A stretch of DNA of 64,000 bases from Sinomicrobium kalidii (GCF_021183825.1 NZ_CP089211.1:3149501-3213500), one strand, 5' to 3'; positions 1-8,992 are shown, numbered from the stretch's first letter. Numbers and translations: made by a program. Notes: generated by a model not told the origin, from the sequence alone.

Positions 1-1
1 A

Positions 2-160
2 GCCACGCGTGACCTTCCCGAGATCGTATTCCGCAAAGCCTGGCCCGAATATGAAATGAGGGAGTTCGGCGCTTCTTTTATCGCAGGAAGTATATGCCTA
101 TTGAAACACAACGGTAAGTACTGGGAGATATACCGGGAATTCCGTTTTACTCAAAAGTGA
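2..160 (+). CDS. C-terminal fragment of an unknown protein
   Basis: An open frame enters from the left edge and ends at a TGA at 158-160, giving the last 52 residues of a protein. The fragment is rich in aromatic and charged residues (ending EIYREFRFTQK). I do not recognise a family from this piece. It is convergent with the porT-like gene and its last 14 bases overlap the 3' end of that gene. With the start outside the window I cannot exclude that the frame is open by chance, but the residue composition looks protein-like. Confidence 0.5.
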   Translation, partial: ATRDLPEIVFRKAWPEYEMREFGASFIAGSICLLKHNGKYWEIYREFRFTQK

Positions 161-863
161 GGTTGATGAATATGGCCCTGCTGTACATACCGTTTACATT
201 ACCTGTCCAGGGACTGTTGGGGTCGTCGTCCGGTTTCAACTCATCGTTCAAGGCAAACACCCCGCGGATAGACGGTGAAAATTTAAAGTAATAGAGGTAA
301 AAGTCTACACCAAATCCGATTTCATAATAGTAAGCCTGTTTTTTCATCCGGAATTTTCCTTCCCGGTTGTCGTCCTTGCTGCTTTCATTACTTCCCAGGT
401 TGATGGAAGAAGACAGTCCGCCTACGATATAAGGCTTTATGTTTCCCATGCGTTTGGTACCGACCTTCAAGAGCAGGGGAAGGTGAATATAGGTGGATTT
501 CACTTCCCGCAGGCGCTGGTCCTCGCCGGAAAGCCTGTAGTCGGGAAAATACAGGTCGCGCTGGGTGTAATACAGCCCAGGCTCCAGGCGAAGATTCATG
601 TACTCGTTAATCCGGAGGTCGCCTATAAGGCCTACATTGAAACCTATTGTTTTACCGACCTGTATGTCCCGAAGGCCGAGGTCGGTGTTGTATTCGTTAT
701 AATCAAATTTGAAATCGTATTGATTGATCCCCAGAAAGTAACCCCAGTGAAGCGGTTGCTTGTCGAAGTTCTGGAGATTGAGCAACGGGTTTTCATTGAG
801 CTGGGAAAAGGCGCATTGGCTATACAGGACGAGCCCCAGGGTCCAAAGTAGTATTTTGTTCAT
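147..863 (-). CDS. porT: PorT-family type IX secretion outer membrane protein
   Basis: A 238-residue protein with an N-terminal signal peptide (hydrophobic stretch ending CAFSQ, about residues 1-20), followed by alternating strands typical of an 8-stranded outer membrane beta-barrel. The C-terminus is aromatic (IFINLTFE). PorT (SprT) proteins of this length are needed for type IX secretion and gliding in Bacteroidota, and in Flavobacteria the gene lies next to ubiE, as here. The spacing to ubiE is 41 bases on the same strand, so the two are probably co-transcribed. The family call rests on length, barrel pattern and neighbourhood. A generic PorT-like beta-barrel protein is the alternative. 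Confidence 0.82.
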   Translation of the reverse strand: MNKILLWTLGLVLYSQCAFSQLNENPLLNLQNFDKQPLHWGYFLGINQYDFKFDYNEYNTDLGLRDIQVGKTIGFNVGLIGDLRINEYMNLRLEPGLYYTQRDLYFPDYRLSGEDQRLREVKSTYIHLPLLLKVGTKRMGNIKPYIVGGLSSSINLGSNESSKDDNREGKFRMKKQAYYYEIGFGVDFYLYYFKFSPSIRGVFALNDELKPDDDPNSPWTGNVNGMYSRAIFINLTFE

Positions 864-904
864 ACGATTAAAGTTTCCGGGTTGATATTGTATGACATAG
901 CATT

Positions 905-1633
905 TTATTTTGACGCTACATATATGGTAGCCACACCAAGAGTTTGGGGATGGTGTTTTACCTTTATAAACCCGATTTTTGCCAAAATATTGTTCAGTTT
1001 TTCTCCATGAGGGAAAACGGAAGCCGATTCGGAGAGGTAGGCGTAGGCCGAACGGTCCTTGGAAAAGATCTTTCCGATGAGCGGGAGAATGTGTTTTGTA
1101 TACAGGTTATACCCCTGTTTGTAGGGTGTTTTGGTGGGGACCGAGGTCTCCAGTATCACAAAACGACCTCCCGGTCTCAGCACACGGCATATTTCTGCGA
1201 GGCCTTTTTCCAGGTTTTCAAAATTGCGTACACCAAAGGCTACCGTAACGGCATCAAAGGAATTATTGTCAAAGGGCAGGTCTTCACTGTCTCCCAGCAC
1301 CATTTCTATAGTGTTTTCCAGGCCTTTTTCCGCAACTTTCCGTTTACCGATCTCCAGCATTCCCGTAGAAATGTCAAGGCCCACGATCTTTTTGGCTCCC
1401 GTTTGTGCCAGGTTAATGGCCAGGTCGCCTGTTCCGGTAGCAATGTCGAGTACTGTGTCGGGCTCGATATCCCGGATCATTCGTACCACTTTTTTCCGCC
1501 ACTTTACATCGATACCGAAAGAGATCACCCTGTTCAGTCCGTCGTATTTCCCGGAAATAGTGTCGAACATCCGGGTAACCTGTTCCTTTTTCCCCAGTTT
1601 GGAATCCTTATAGGGGGTAACGTTTTCTGACAT
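905..1633 (-). CDS. ubiE: Demethylmenaquinone methyltransferase
   Basis: A 242-residue class I SAM-dependent methyltransferase that methylates demethylmenaquinone in the last step of menaquinone synthesis, the main respiratory quinone of Flavobacteria. The SAM-binding motif DIATGTGDL lies near residues 62-70. The UbiE signatures VAFGVRNFENLEKGL and RVLRPGGRFVILE follow. I place the start at the ATG at 1633. A TTG one codon upstream is also possible. A TAnnTTTG element just upstream (minus strand, 1655-1648) leaves a leader of only about 10 bases. It lies first in an apparent ubiE-porT operon. Confidence 0.93.
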   Translation of the reverse strand: MSENVTPYKDSKLGKKEQVTRMFDTISGKYDGLNRVISFGIDVKWRKKVVRMIRDIEPDTVLDIATGTGDLAINLAQTGAKKIVGLDISTGMLEIGKRKVAEKGLENTIEMVLGDSEDLPFDNNSFDAVTVAFGVRNFENLEKGLAEICRVLRPGGRFVILETSVPTKTPYKQGYNLYTKHILPLIGKIFSKDRSAYAYLSESASVFPHGEKLNNILAKIGFIKVKHHPQTLGVATIYVASK

Positions 1634-1647
1634 CAAAATTTTTTTGA

Positions 1648-1655
1648 CAAAGATA
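1648..1655 (-). promoter_or_regulatory. Promoter -7 element for ubiE-porT
   Basis: The minus strand reads TATCTTTG, an exact match to the Bacteroidota -7 consensus TAnnTTTG, ending 15 bases before the ubiE ATG. I see no clear TTG at -33. Confidence 0.5.
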
Positions 1656-1665
1656 GGGATAATTT

Positions 1666-1707
1666 GAAGCAGAAGGGCAGAAGTACGAAGCAGAGACGCA
1701 ATGCATT
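1666..1707. repeat. Heptad-period array abutting half of a palindromic repeat
   Basis: Four consecutive 7-base units (GAAGCAG, AAGGGCA, GAAGTAC, GAAGCAG) occupy 1666-1693. They run into AGAGACGCAATGCATT at 1692-1707. The latter resembles one arm plus centre of the GTAGAGACGC... palindrome found complete at 44681-44708. The other arm is absent here. No gene lies in 1634-1864. Confidence 0.4.
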
Positions 1708-1757
1708 TATGTGCAGGATGCGAAGCGTAGCCGAAGCATCAGAAATACATATATTGA

Positions 1758-1850
1758 AAAAAGGCTGAAAAGAATCTGCTTTCTGGAAAAACAGGGAAGA
1801 AAACCACTCCTGCCAGATCGAGTGCAGTAAAAATCCTTTTCAGCCTTTTT
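1758..1850 (-). terminator. Long-loop terminator after the aminotransferase gene
   Basis: A 15-base perfect inverted repeat: AAAAAGGCTGAAAAG at 1758-1772 pairs with CTTTTCAGCCTTTTT at 1836-1850, across a 63-base loop. Read on the minus strand, the descending arm ends in a T-run, as in an intrinsic terminator, 15 bases after the aminotransferase stop. The loop is unusually long. Confidence 0.5.
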
Positions 1851-1864
1851 ATGATAAATCTTTA

Positions 1865-3067
1865 CTACGAAAGCACTTCTTTAATTCGCCTCAGGGCTTC
1901 CTTCAGTTCTTTTTCCGAAGCCGCATAGGAAATACGGATGCAGTTCGGGTTTCCGAAAGCCTCACCCGTTACTGTGGCTACATTGGCCTCTTCCAGCAGG
2001 TAAAGCGAGAAATCCGAAGCATTTTCTATCTTTTTGCCCTGCAATGTCTTTCCGAAGAAAGCAGAAATGTTGGGGAATACATAAAAGGCTCCTTCCGGTA
2101 CATTGACCTGGAAACCGTCTATTTCGCCCAGCAGGTTCAATACAAGATCCCTTCGTTTGTTGAACTCGTCTACCATGTACTGTATTTTGCTTACCGGGGC
2201 TTCCAGGGCGGTAATGGTGGCCCGCTGCGCAATACAGTTGGCACCGCTGGTTATTTGCCCCTGCATTTTGTTGCAGGCGCGGGCAATCCACGCGGGGGCA
2301 CCAATATATCCGATACGCCATCCGGTCATGGCAAAGGCTTTGGACACACCGTTTACGGTAACCGTCCTGTCATACATGCCGTCTATGCCTGCCATACTTA
2401 CATGACCGCCTGAAAAATTGATATGTTCGTATATTTCGTCGGAGACCACATAGATTTGCGGGTGTTTTTTCAATACTTCGGCAAGGGCTTCCAGTTCTTC
2501 CTTGCTATACACCGAACCACTAGGGTTACACGGCGAGCTGTACCAGATCATTCTGGTTTTCGGTGTGATGGCCGCTTCCAGTTGCTCCGGGGTCATTTTA
2601 AAGTCGTTCTCTATGGAAGTGGGCACTTCAACCGGAACACCTTCCGCAATCTTTACGATGTCGGAATAGCTCACCCAATAGGGAGCGGGCAGTATCACTT
2701 CATCTCCCGGATTGATCATCACCAGGGCTATATTGGCCAGTGATTGTTTTGCTCCTGTAGATACGACGATCTGGTCGGGATTATAGCTGAGGTTGTTATC
2801 GCGTTTGAACTTGGTAATGATCGCCTCCTTCAGATCGGCATAACCGTCTACGGGCGAATAGCTGTTATAGTTGTCATTAATAGCCTGTATGGCAGCTTCC
2901 TTTATAAAATCGGGGGTGTTGAAGTCGGGTTCCCCCAGGCTGAGTCCGATGATATCCTTTCCCTCTGCCCTAAGTTCCCTGGCTTTGGCTGCCATGGCAA
3001 GCGTGGCAGAAGTAGACATGTTCAGGATTCTTTCAGATAGCTTTTGTTCCATAAGTTGTTGTTCCAT
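1865..3067 (-). CDS. aspC: Aspartate aminotransferase (PLP-dependent, class I)
   Basis: A 400-residue fold type I aminotransferase that moves amino groups between aspartate and 2-oxoglutarate. The PLP lysine is K243 in VSKAFAMTGWRIGY, with D210 (SDEIYEH) for the pyridine nitrogen and R251 for the cofactor phosphate. The N-terminal LSLGEPDF motif (about residues 42-49) is typical of the bacterial I-gamma subgroup. The start at 3067 is followed by a second ATG at 3052 (MEQKLSERI), which is equally possible. The desaturase gene lies 16 bases upstream on the same strand, so the two may share a transcript although their functions are not obviously linked. Substrate range could also cover aromatic amino acids. 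Confidence 0.88.
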   Translation of the reverse strand: MEQQLMEQKLSERILNMSTSATLAMAAKARELRAEGKDIIGLSLGEPDFNTPDFIKEAAIQAINDNYNSYSPVDGYADLKEAIITKFKRDNNLSYNPDQIVVSTGAKQSLANIALVMINPGDEVILPAPYWVSYSDIVKIAEGVPVEVPTSIENDFKMTPEQLEAAITPKTRMIWYSSPCNPSGSVYSKEELEALAEVLKKHPQIYVVSDEIYEHINFSGGHVSMAGIDGMYDRTVTVNGVSKAFAMTGWRIGYIGAPAWIARACNKMQGQITSGANCIAQRATITALEAPVSKIQYMVDEFNKRRDLVLNLLGEIDGFQVNVPEGAFYVFPNISAFFGKTLQGKKIENASDFSLYLLEEANVATVTGEAFGNPNCIRISYAASEKELKEALRRIKEVLS

Positions 3068-3083
3068 CGGTTAAAATATGTTC

Positions 3084-4187
3084 TTAATTATAGACATATA
3101 CGGGCTTTTTCCCCAGTGCCTTTAAATGTTTAAAGTGCGAAATTATAGCTTTTCTGGTAGATTCGTATTCATAATAGGGCAAATTAAATTCCGTGGCCGT
3201 CTGTTTAACAATTTTGGCAATATTTGTGTAATGTATATGGCTGATATTGGGAAAAATGTGATGTTCAACCTGGTGGTTGAGCCCTCCCGTAAACCAGTTT
3301 ACAATTTTATTCCTGGTAGAGAAATTGGCCGTCGTGAATAACTGGTGAATGGCCCAGGTATTTTTCATGGTTCCCGTTTCGTCCGGCATTAAAGTCTTCG
3401 TGTCTTCCACAATGTGTGCCAGCTGGAATACAATGCTCAGAATAAGTCCGGCCGTATAGTGCATGGTAAAGAAACCGATGAGTATTTTCCACCAGGCGAT
3501 ATCCAGTACCAGCATGGGGAGAACAATCCATAGCGAAAGATAAATGAGTTTGGTGATAATAAGTACACTCCACTGTTTTACCGGGCTGGAGAATTTTCCG
3601 TAAGACAGTTTCCGCTTTAAATACCGTCGCATTTGGCGGAAATCTGTAGTAATGGCCCAGTTGATGGTAAGCAGGCCATACAACAGCACGGAATAATAGT
3701 GTTGAAATTTATGGAACCGTCGCCATTTGGCATGTTCCGAAAAACGGATGATCCTCCCCGCGTCCAAATCCTCGTCATGGCCGTGAATGTTGGTATAGGT
3801 ATGGTGCAGTACATTGTGCTGAACCCTCCAGTTATACACATTGCCGGCCAGGATGTATATGCTGGCCCCCATGAGGTTGTTTATCCAGGGTTTGGAGGAA
3901 TAGGATCCGTGATTACCATCGTGCATCACATTCATCCCCACGCCGGCCATACCTATACCGATAACCACAGTCAGTAATAATTGCAGCCACTGGTTAATAT
4001 CCAGGGTAAGGATGAGGAAATAGGGCGTGAGGAAAATGGAGAACATCACTATGGTCTTTAAATAGAGTTTCCAGTTTCCCGTTCTTTTGATGTTGTTTTC
4101 CTTGAAATAGGCATTTACGCGTTTGTTCAGTGTCCTGAAAAAATTTTTGGTGTCTTTCCGCGAAAATCTCAGTGTCTCGTTTTCCAT
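3084..4187 (-). CDS. Membrane fatty acid desaturase (acyl-CoA/lipid desaturase family)
   Basis: A 367-residue integral membrane di-iron desaturase. All three histidine boxes are present: H89-D-G-N-H93, H124-N-V-L-H128-H129 and Q306-V-E-H309-H310. The QxxHH third box is characteristic of front-end (delta-5/delta-6, linoleoyl-CoA type) desaturases, but there is no N-terminal cytochrome b5 domain. Hydrophobic segments at about 44-63, 70-85, 208-228 and 232-260 fit four transmembrane passes. It introduces double bonds into membrane acyl chains. Regiospecificity cannot be read from the sequence. A weak minus-strand TATTTTTG at 4315-4308 could be its promoter, leaving a leader of about 120 bases. 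Confidence 0.85.
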   Translation of the reverse strand: MENETLRFSRKDTKNFFRTLNKRVNAYFKENNIKRTGNWKLYLKTIVMFSIFLTPYFLILTLDINQWLQLLLTVVIGIGMAGVGMNVMHDGNHGSYSSKPWINNLMGASIYILAGNVYNWRVQHNVLHHTYTNIHGHDEDLDAGRIIRFSEHAKWRRFHKFQHYYSVLLYGLLTINWAITTDFRQMRRYLKRKLSYGKFSSPVKQWSVLIITKLIYLSLWIVLPMLVLDIAWWKILIGFFTMHYTAGLILSIVFQLAHIVEDTKTLMPDETGTMKNTWAIHQLFTTANFSTRNKIVNWFTGGLNHQVEHHIFPNISHIHYTNIAKIVKQTATEFNLPYYEYESTRKAIISHFKHLKALGKKPVYVYN

Positions 4188-4368
4188 TAAAATAATCCGT
4201 ACTAGATAAATGTTTTTTCTCCCGGCCCTCGGGAGCTAGAATGTCTGTAAAAGGCCACCATAACCGGATCATACTTTATTCCGGTTAAAACAACCCGTTT
4301 CAACTTCCAAAAATAACCAATTCGCCACAGATGAGGTATACTTAAGGGCTACAAATTTTTGTTTTCCT

Positions 4369-4376
4369 TACTTTTG
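4369..4376 (+). promoter_or_regulatory. Promoter -7 element for rsmG
   Basis: TACTTTTG matches TAnnTTTG. It ends 15 bases before the ATG at 4392 and lies downstream of an in-frame TTG at 4359. It therefore supports the ATG as the real start. Confidence 0.5.
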
Positions 4377-4391
4377 CCCAAAATATTGCTC

Positions 4392-5015
4392 ATGCCGTTC
4401 GACATTATCCAGAAATATTTTCCCGGACTTCCGGAAGAACAGAAAGAAAGGTTTAAACGCCTGGAACCCTTATATACCGAATGGAATACCCGAATAAATG
4501 TGATTTCCAGGAAGGATATCGCAGAATTGTATGTGCGGCATGTACTGCACTCCCTGGGAATTGCAAAGGTACAATCCTTCAACCCCGGAACAAAAATACT
4601 GGATGTGGGCACGGGAGGCGGTTTTCCCGGCATACCGCTTGCCATTCTTTTTCCGGAAACCGATTTTTACCTGGTGGATTCTATCGGCAAGAAAATTAAA
4701 GTGGTGCAGGCCGTAGCTGAAGCCCTGGAATTGAAAAATGTAAAAGCAGAACACCTCCGTGCGGAAAAAGTAAAAGGCCGGTTCGATTTTATTGTGAGCC
4801 GTGCCGTGACCAATATGCCCGATTTTGTAAAATGGGTGCGCAACAAAACATCTCCGGAAGATAAACATCAACTTAGAAACGGTATATTATACCTTAAGGG
4901 AGGCAATCTTACCGAAGAATTACAACCTTTCCCCAAAGCGAAGGAGTACCCGCTTTCCGCTTATTTCGAAGAAGATTTTTTTGAAACCAAGAAAGTGGTG
5001 CATTTGCCGTTGTAA
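4392..5015 (+). CDS. rsmG: 16S rRNA (guanine-527-N7)-methyltransferase
   Basis: A 207-residue RsmG (GidB) protein that methylates N7 of G527 in 16S rRNA, in the 530 loop near the decoding site. The SAM-binding motif ILDVGTGGGFPGIPLAI lies near residues 68-84, preceded by the RsmG-type N-terminal helix region with NVISRKD. The C-terminal half keeps the conserved SRAVTNMPDF segment. I chose the ATG at 4392 because the promoter-like TACTTTTG overlaps the alternative TTG start 11 codons upstream. It is transcribed away from the desaturase gene and convergent with the glycosyltransferase gene. Confidence 0.93.
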   Translation: MPFDIIQKYFPGLPEEQKERFKRLEPLYTEWNTRINVISRKDIAELYVRHVLHSLGIAKVQSFNPGTKILDVGTGGGFPGIPLAILFPETDFYLVDSIGKKIKVVQAVAEALELKNVKAEHLRAEKVKGRFDFIVSRAVTNMPDFVKWVRNKTSPEDKHQLRNGILYLKGGNLTEELQPFPKAKEYPLSAYFEEDFFETKKVVHLPL

Positions 5016-5051
5016 CCGGCTGTTGAAGAACAGGTTTTGTGTAAAGGCTTT

Positions 5052-5906
5052 CTACAATCCCAGTTTTTTCAGGATGCCCTGCCACCTGTATTTGCGGATA
5101 AATCTGCCTTCTTTTTCGGTAACCAGGAAAGGGATACCTTGCTTTCGGGCACTGAAATATCCCCGGAGATTATACCCGAGAGTGCTCCATTTTTTCTGTC
5201 GCCACGCTGTCTTGGCCGATGCAATAAAGGTGATGAGCAGGCCGTATCTCATGGTGTACATGGCCTGCCCCTGTAAGCGCCGTGCTTTTTGGGTATAGGA
5301 CCCGCCGGTGGGGCGGAGGTGTTTTATTTTCAGGTTGTGGTCTGTATATATTCTGAAACCGTGATATTTGGCCAGGAGGGTGTCTGCCGTATCCCAACCG
5401 ATGGCCGGCCTTAGTCCGCCTATCTTTTCAAAGCATGTTTTGGAATAGGCCTTTACAGGGCCGCGGACGTGGTTTTTGTCGGCAATGGCCTCATAGGTCC
5501 AATGATCATCTTGTTGAATGTGAACCAGTCCCCCTGCGATTCCAATGGTGTCGTCATTCCTGAAGGTGTCGGCAATGGTTGCAAAGTAATCGGAGGGCAG
5601 TATAACATCGGCATCCATCTTTACGATAAAATCGTAGTTATTATCAAGGGTGTTCAGTCCTTTGTAAAAGGCACGGACCACTTTTCCTCCCGGCAGGTGT
5701 TCAGAAGGAGTATCGGTATTGTTGATTATTTCTGCCCAAGGGTGTTTTGCGACAAATCCGGTAACGATTTCCGGGGTATTGTCGGTAGAATTATCATTGA
5801 CTACCACCAGTTTTTTGGGTAAAAGCGTCTGTTCCTCCACCGAATGGAGGGTGCGGGTGATGAACTGTGCTTCGTTGTGGGCGGGTATGATAATGTAGTA
5901 GTCCAC
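5052..5906 (-). CDS. Family 2 glycosyltransferase
   Basis: A 284-residue GT-A-fold glycosyltransferase. The nucleotide-sugar binding region starts immediately with YYIIIPAHNEAQF, followed by VNDNSTDNT and the DxD-type metal motif in KMDADVILP. A C-terminal region with several basic residues follows. It probably transfers a sugar to a lipid or polysaccharide acceptor at the inner membrane face. Donor and acceptor are unknown. The frame is open upstream to 6200, but that stretch overlaps the divergent serine hydrolase gene. A TACTTTTG promoter element at 5953-5946 also lies inside it. I therefore take the GTG at 5906, the first start codon after the probable transcription start. Confidence 0.78.
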   Translation of the reverse strand: MDYYIIIPAHNEAQFITRTLHSVEEQTLLPKKLVVVNDNSTDNTPEIVTGFVAKHPWAEIINNTDTPSEHLPGGKVVRAFYKGLNTLDNNYDFIVKMDADVILPSDYFATIADTFRNDDTIGIAGGLVHIQQDDHWTYEAIADKNHVRGPVKAYSKTCFEKIGGLRPAIGWDTADTLLAKYHGFRIYTDHNLKIKHLRPTGGSYTQKARRLQGQAMYTMRYGLLITFIASAKTAWRQKKWSTLGYNLRGYFSARKQGIPFLVTEKEGRFIRKYRWQGILKKLGL

Positions 5907-5945
5907 GCTTTGATTGTGCCGATATTTGTTAAAAACGGAAAGATA

Positions 5946-5953
5946 CAAAAGTA
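5946..5953 (-). promoter_or_regulatory. Promoter -7 element for the glycosyltransferase gene
   Basis: The minus strand reads TACTTTTG, an exact TAnnTTTG match. A transcript from here would have about 30 bases before the GTG start at 5906. Confidence 0.45.
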
Positions 5954-6114
5954 AGGATAGTATTGATTTAAATAAATTACCGGAAATATTTAATCTATAG
6001 TAAAAAAACTTATATACTGTAACTTCCAAAAGGTTTGGCCGTCTAATAGAATGAAATGCTTTGCGGAGTGTGTGAACACTGACATTTTTTCGATTTGTAT
6101 TTAAATAAAATCTC

Positions 6115-7194
6115 ATGAGATACTTGATAATACTATTGATAGGGATAATGATTATGCCGATGAATCTTATTGGGCAAAATGAAGATTTGGAATTATTCAT
6201 TCAATCATATGCAGAAGAGCATCAGTTTAACGGAACAATCCTGGTTCAGAAAGATACGGCTGTGATATATTATCAGAGCTTTGGAATTGCCGATCGTCGG
6301 TTTGATGTTCCTGTTACCGATCGAACTGTTTTTAAAGTAGCTTCCATAACAAAGGCGTTTACAGCAGTATTGATCCTTCAACTATACGATGAAGGAAGAT
6401 TGGATTTAGAGAAAACCATTAAGACTTATCTGCCCAGATTTAGCTATGAAGCAGGAAATAGGGTAACCATCCATCAACTTTTAAATCATACTTCAGGAAT
6501 GCGTCAAATAGATACCATTTCGAGTGTAGATAATGCCTATAAGTATGGGTTGGGTTTCCTGCAAAAACCATATACTTCCGGACAACTTTTTCACCTTTTT
6601 GAGGGAGATTCACTTGTAAACGAACCTGGAGAAAAGTGGGAGTATAACAATTATGAATATATAGTCCTGGGAAAAATAATCGAAAAATTGTATGGTAAGC
6701 CTTACGAAGAGGTTTTAAATGAAAAAATTCTCAAACCTTTGGGAATGTTCAATTCCGGGTTGTTGAAACAAAAGAAAATAATTAAAAATCTGGCCAGCAC
6801 ATATTTTACTGGAACAGAATCGGACGTTCTGGTTAATGATATGCCTGTGTATATAGAAAACTGGTATGCAGCCGGAGCCATGTATTCTTCGGCTAAGGAC
6901 CTGCTTAAATTTTCTAACGCCCTGTTTGGGTTAAAACTGATAAGTGAGAGTGCGCTGGATATGATGTTAACCCCGGAACTTAACGAATATGGGTATGGGG
7001 TATGGATTCGTGGACGGGAAAAACACCGAATAATGGAACGTTATGGCAGAATTATGGGGGCTAATGCCGTTTGGATGCAATTCATAGACAAAAATGTCAC
7101 AATTATAATATTAAGCAATACGAACCTTACCGATCTTGGGGAATTTGGTTTAGCGATTGAAAAAAAACTAAAAACTCCTGACTCAAAAAAGTAA
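6115..7194 (+). CDS. Secreted serine hydrolase (class C beta-lactamase/DD-peptidase fold)
   Basis: A 359-residue protein with an N-terminal signal sequence (about residues 1-20, ending NLIGQ). The catalytic SxxK motif is S77-I-T-K80 and the YxN motif is Y177-N-N179, as in serine beta-lactamase-like hydrolases (PF00144). A clear KTG-type third motif is not obvious. The region around HRIMERYGRIMG (about residues 303-314) may take its place. Such proteins act in the periplasm or at the surface as esterases, D-amino peptidases or peptidoglycan enzymes, and true beta-lactamase activity is not implied. It is a single gene, divergent from the glycosyltransferase gene. Its base composition is more AT-rich than that of its neighbours. 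Confidence 0.8.
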   Translation: MRYLIILLIGIMIMPMNLIGQNEDLELFIQSYAEEHQFNGTILVQKDTAVIYYQSFGIADRRFDVPVTDRTVFKVASITKAFTAVLILQLYDEGRLDLEKTIKTYLPRFSYEAGNRVTIHQLLNHTSGMRQIDTISSVDNAYKYGLGFLQKPYTSGQLFHLFEGDSLVNEPGEKWEYNNYEYIVLGKIIEKLYGKPYEEVLNEKILKPLGMFNSGLLKQKKIIKNLASTYFTGTESDVLVNDMPVYIENWYAAGAMYSSAKDLLKFSNALFGLKLISESALDMMLTPELNEYGYGVWIRGREKHRIMERYGRIMGANAVWMQFIDKNVTIIILSNTNLTDLGEFGLAIEKKLKTPDSKK

Positions 7195-7286
7195 AATTTT
7201 TAATAGGAAAAATGCTATGTCGAAGTGATTTTGACCTTGAGGCATTGAAAAACTTCGTCATTCAGTATTCTTCTGTTCTACATTCG

Positions 7287-7814
7287 CTATTCCTTTTTCC
7301 GCACCGCATAAACGGCATAATACCGCGACGTAAAATAGCGCAATAGCGGGCGTAAACCTATTTTCTTCACCGGATTGGTCCATTTTTTCCGGGCTTTGAT
7401 CTCCCATCCGGCTTTTTCGAGAAGCCAGTCGAACTGCCAGTCCTCGAATTCATGGTAATGCCTGTCCCACATATCGGTTTTGCTGCGGTAGGCCGGAGAA
7501 AACCACAGACGGAGCGGGATGGAGGCTACAAGTTTATCGGCTTTTATGGCTTTGATTACGTTATATGGCGCTACCAGATGCTCGAATATTTCGAAAGCAG
7601 TGACAACATCATACCCTTCTTCGGCAACGGCGCTGACATCGGTATCCAGGTCTTCACCTTTGGTGTTTGTTATCTTATAACCTTCCTTTTCCATGATTTC
7701 GGTAAAAGGATTGGGTGTTCCCAGGTCCAGTATACTGGTATTGGCGGGAATATGTTCTTTGAGAAAATCGAGTGTTACCCTGTATCTTTTCTTCGGAAAG
7801 TTGTTTTCGTACAT
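7287..7814 (-). CDS. Class I SAM-dependent methyltransferase
   Basis: A 175-residue small methyltransferase. SILDLGTPNPF (about residues 29-39) is a variant SAM-binding motif I, and YDVVTAFEIFEHL (about 68-80) is motif II with the usual EHL turn. The C-terminus is basic and aromatic (KKIGLRPLLRYFTSRYYAVYAVRKKE). The substrate is unknown. It lies 119 bases downstream of the ketoacyl synthase III gene on the same strand, so the two may form a pair modifying a small lipid or polyketide-like molecule, but this is inference from position only. Confidence 0.72.
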   Translation of the reverse strand: MYENNFPKKRYRVTLDFLKEHIPANTSILDLGTPNPFTEIMEKEGYKITNTKGEDLDTDVSAVAEEGYDVVTAFEIFEHLVAPYNVIKAIKADKLVASIPLRLWFSPAYRSKTDMWDRHYHEFEDWQFDWLLEKAGWEIKARKKWTNPVKKIGLRPLLRYFTSRYYAVYAVRKKE

Positions 7815-7933
7815 AATGCTGGATCAACAATAAAATGTCAGTTAATGCTGTTTATCGCCATGGAAAAGTCCCGACTGTGCCCGATCTGACAGTGCCTTGG
7901 TATACATCATTATAAGTGTAATTGACACGACAA

Positions 7934-8992
7934 CTAGCATTTATAGACCACGGCGTTGATATTCATTCCGGCGCCTACGCTTGCAAAGATAACGACATCT
8001 CCCTTATTTACGGACTGGTTTTCTATTTCTCCTTTTTTTACCATATCCAGCAGGGTGGGGATGGTGGCCACGGAGCTGTTGCCCATCTTCTGGATGTTCA
8101 TGGGCATGATGCCTTCGGGAACCTCTTTTTTGTAAAGCCTGAAAAAACGTTTTACAATGGCTTCGTCCATTTTTTCATTGGCCTGGTGCATAAATATTTT
8201 CTTGACATCGCCTATGGGGACACCGCTTTTGTCCAGGCATTTTTTCATGGCCTCCGGTACGTAGGTGCAGGCAAATTCATATATTTTTCTGCCGTTCATC
8301 TTGATGTACCTGGTGTTTTTGCAAAGGTTTTTATTGTGGGAATTGCCGTAATAAAGGTAATTTATTTCGTCCCTGGTATAGGTGGCGGATTCGCAGGCCA
8401 GGATTCCTTCGTCATTTTCGGTGGCTTCTATAACGGCGGCTCCCGCACCATCGGAAAATATCATGGAATCCCTGTCGTGTTTATCGATAACCCGTGACAA
8501 GGTTTCCGCACCGATCACCAGGCATTTTTTGGCCATTTTACACTTAATGTAGGCTTGTGCCTGAACAATTCCCTCTATCCATCCGGGGCAACCGAAAAGA
8601 AGGTCGTAGGCCACACATTTCGGATTCTGTATCCGGAGAAAGTGTTTTACCCGCGCGGCGAGGCAAGGAACAGTGTCTGCCTGAATGGTACCGTATTTTA
8701 CATCCCCGAAATTGTGGGCTACAATAATGTAATCGAGTGTTTCGGGATCTGTTTTTGCATCTTGTATGGCCTTTTCTGCAGCGAAGAAAGCGAGATCGGA
8801 AGTGTTTTGATTTTCTTTGGCATACCGCCTTTCGCGAATACCGGTTATTTCCCTGAATTTGTCAATAATAACCTGGTTCGGATGATCCAGCTGGATTCCG
8901 TCGGCATCCAGGAATTCGTGTTGACCAAAATCGGCATTCAGCTCTATTTCGGGCGGAATATAGCATCCTGTACCCGCAATCTTAATATTCAT
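7934..8992 (-). CDS. 3-oxoacyl-ACP synthase III family protein
   Basis: A 352-residue thiolase-fold enzyme of the FabH/KAS III group, which condenses an acyl starter with malonyl-ACP. The catalytic cysteine is in DLLFGCPGW, the histidine in FMHQANEKM and the asparagine in MGNSSVATIP, so the Cys-His-Asn triad is complete. The glycine-rich segment FSDGAGAAVIE is also conserved. The insertion between residues 20 and 60 (FGQHEFLDADGIQLDHP) differs from housekeeping FabH, which suggests a secondary role such as specialised lipid synthesis. It is followed on the same strand by a methyltransferase gene. Confidence 0.82.
   Translation of the reverse strand: MNIKIAGTGCYIPPEIELNADFGQHEFLDADGIQLDHPNQVIIDKFREITGIRERRYAKENQNTSDLAFFAAEKAIQDAKTDPETLDYIIVAHNFGDVKYGTIQADTVPCLAARVKHFLRIQNPKCVAYDLLFGCPGWIEGIVQAQAYIKCKMAKKCLVIGAETLSRVIDKHDRDSMIFSDGAGAAVIEATENDEGILACESATYTRDEINYLYYGNSHNKNLCKNTRYIKMNGRKIYEFACTYVPEAMKKCLDKSGVPIGDVKKIFMHQANEKMDEAIVKRFFRLYKKEVPEGIMPMNIQKMGNSSVATIPTLLDMVKKGEIENQSVNKGDVVIFASVGAGMNINAVVYKC

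Noticed and set aside
5907..6200. N-terminal extension of the glycosyltransferase by about 98 residues
   Set aside because: It overlaps the divergent serine hydrolase start, includes a promoter element and has no similarity to the GT2 domain, which begins right at the GTG.
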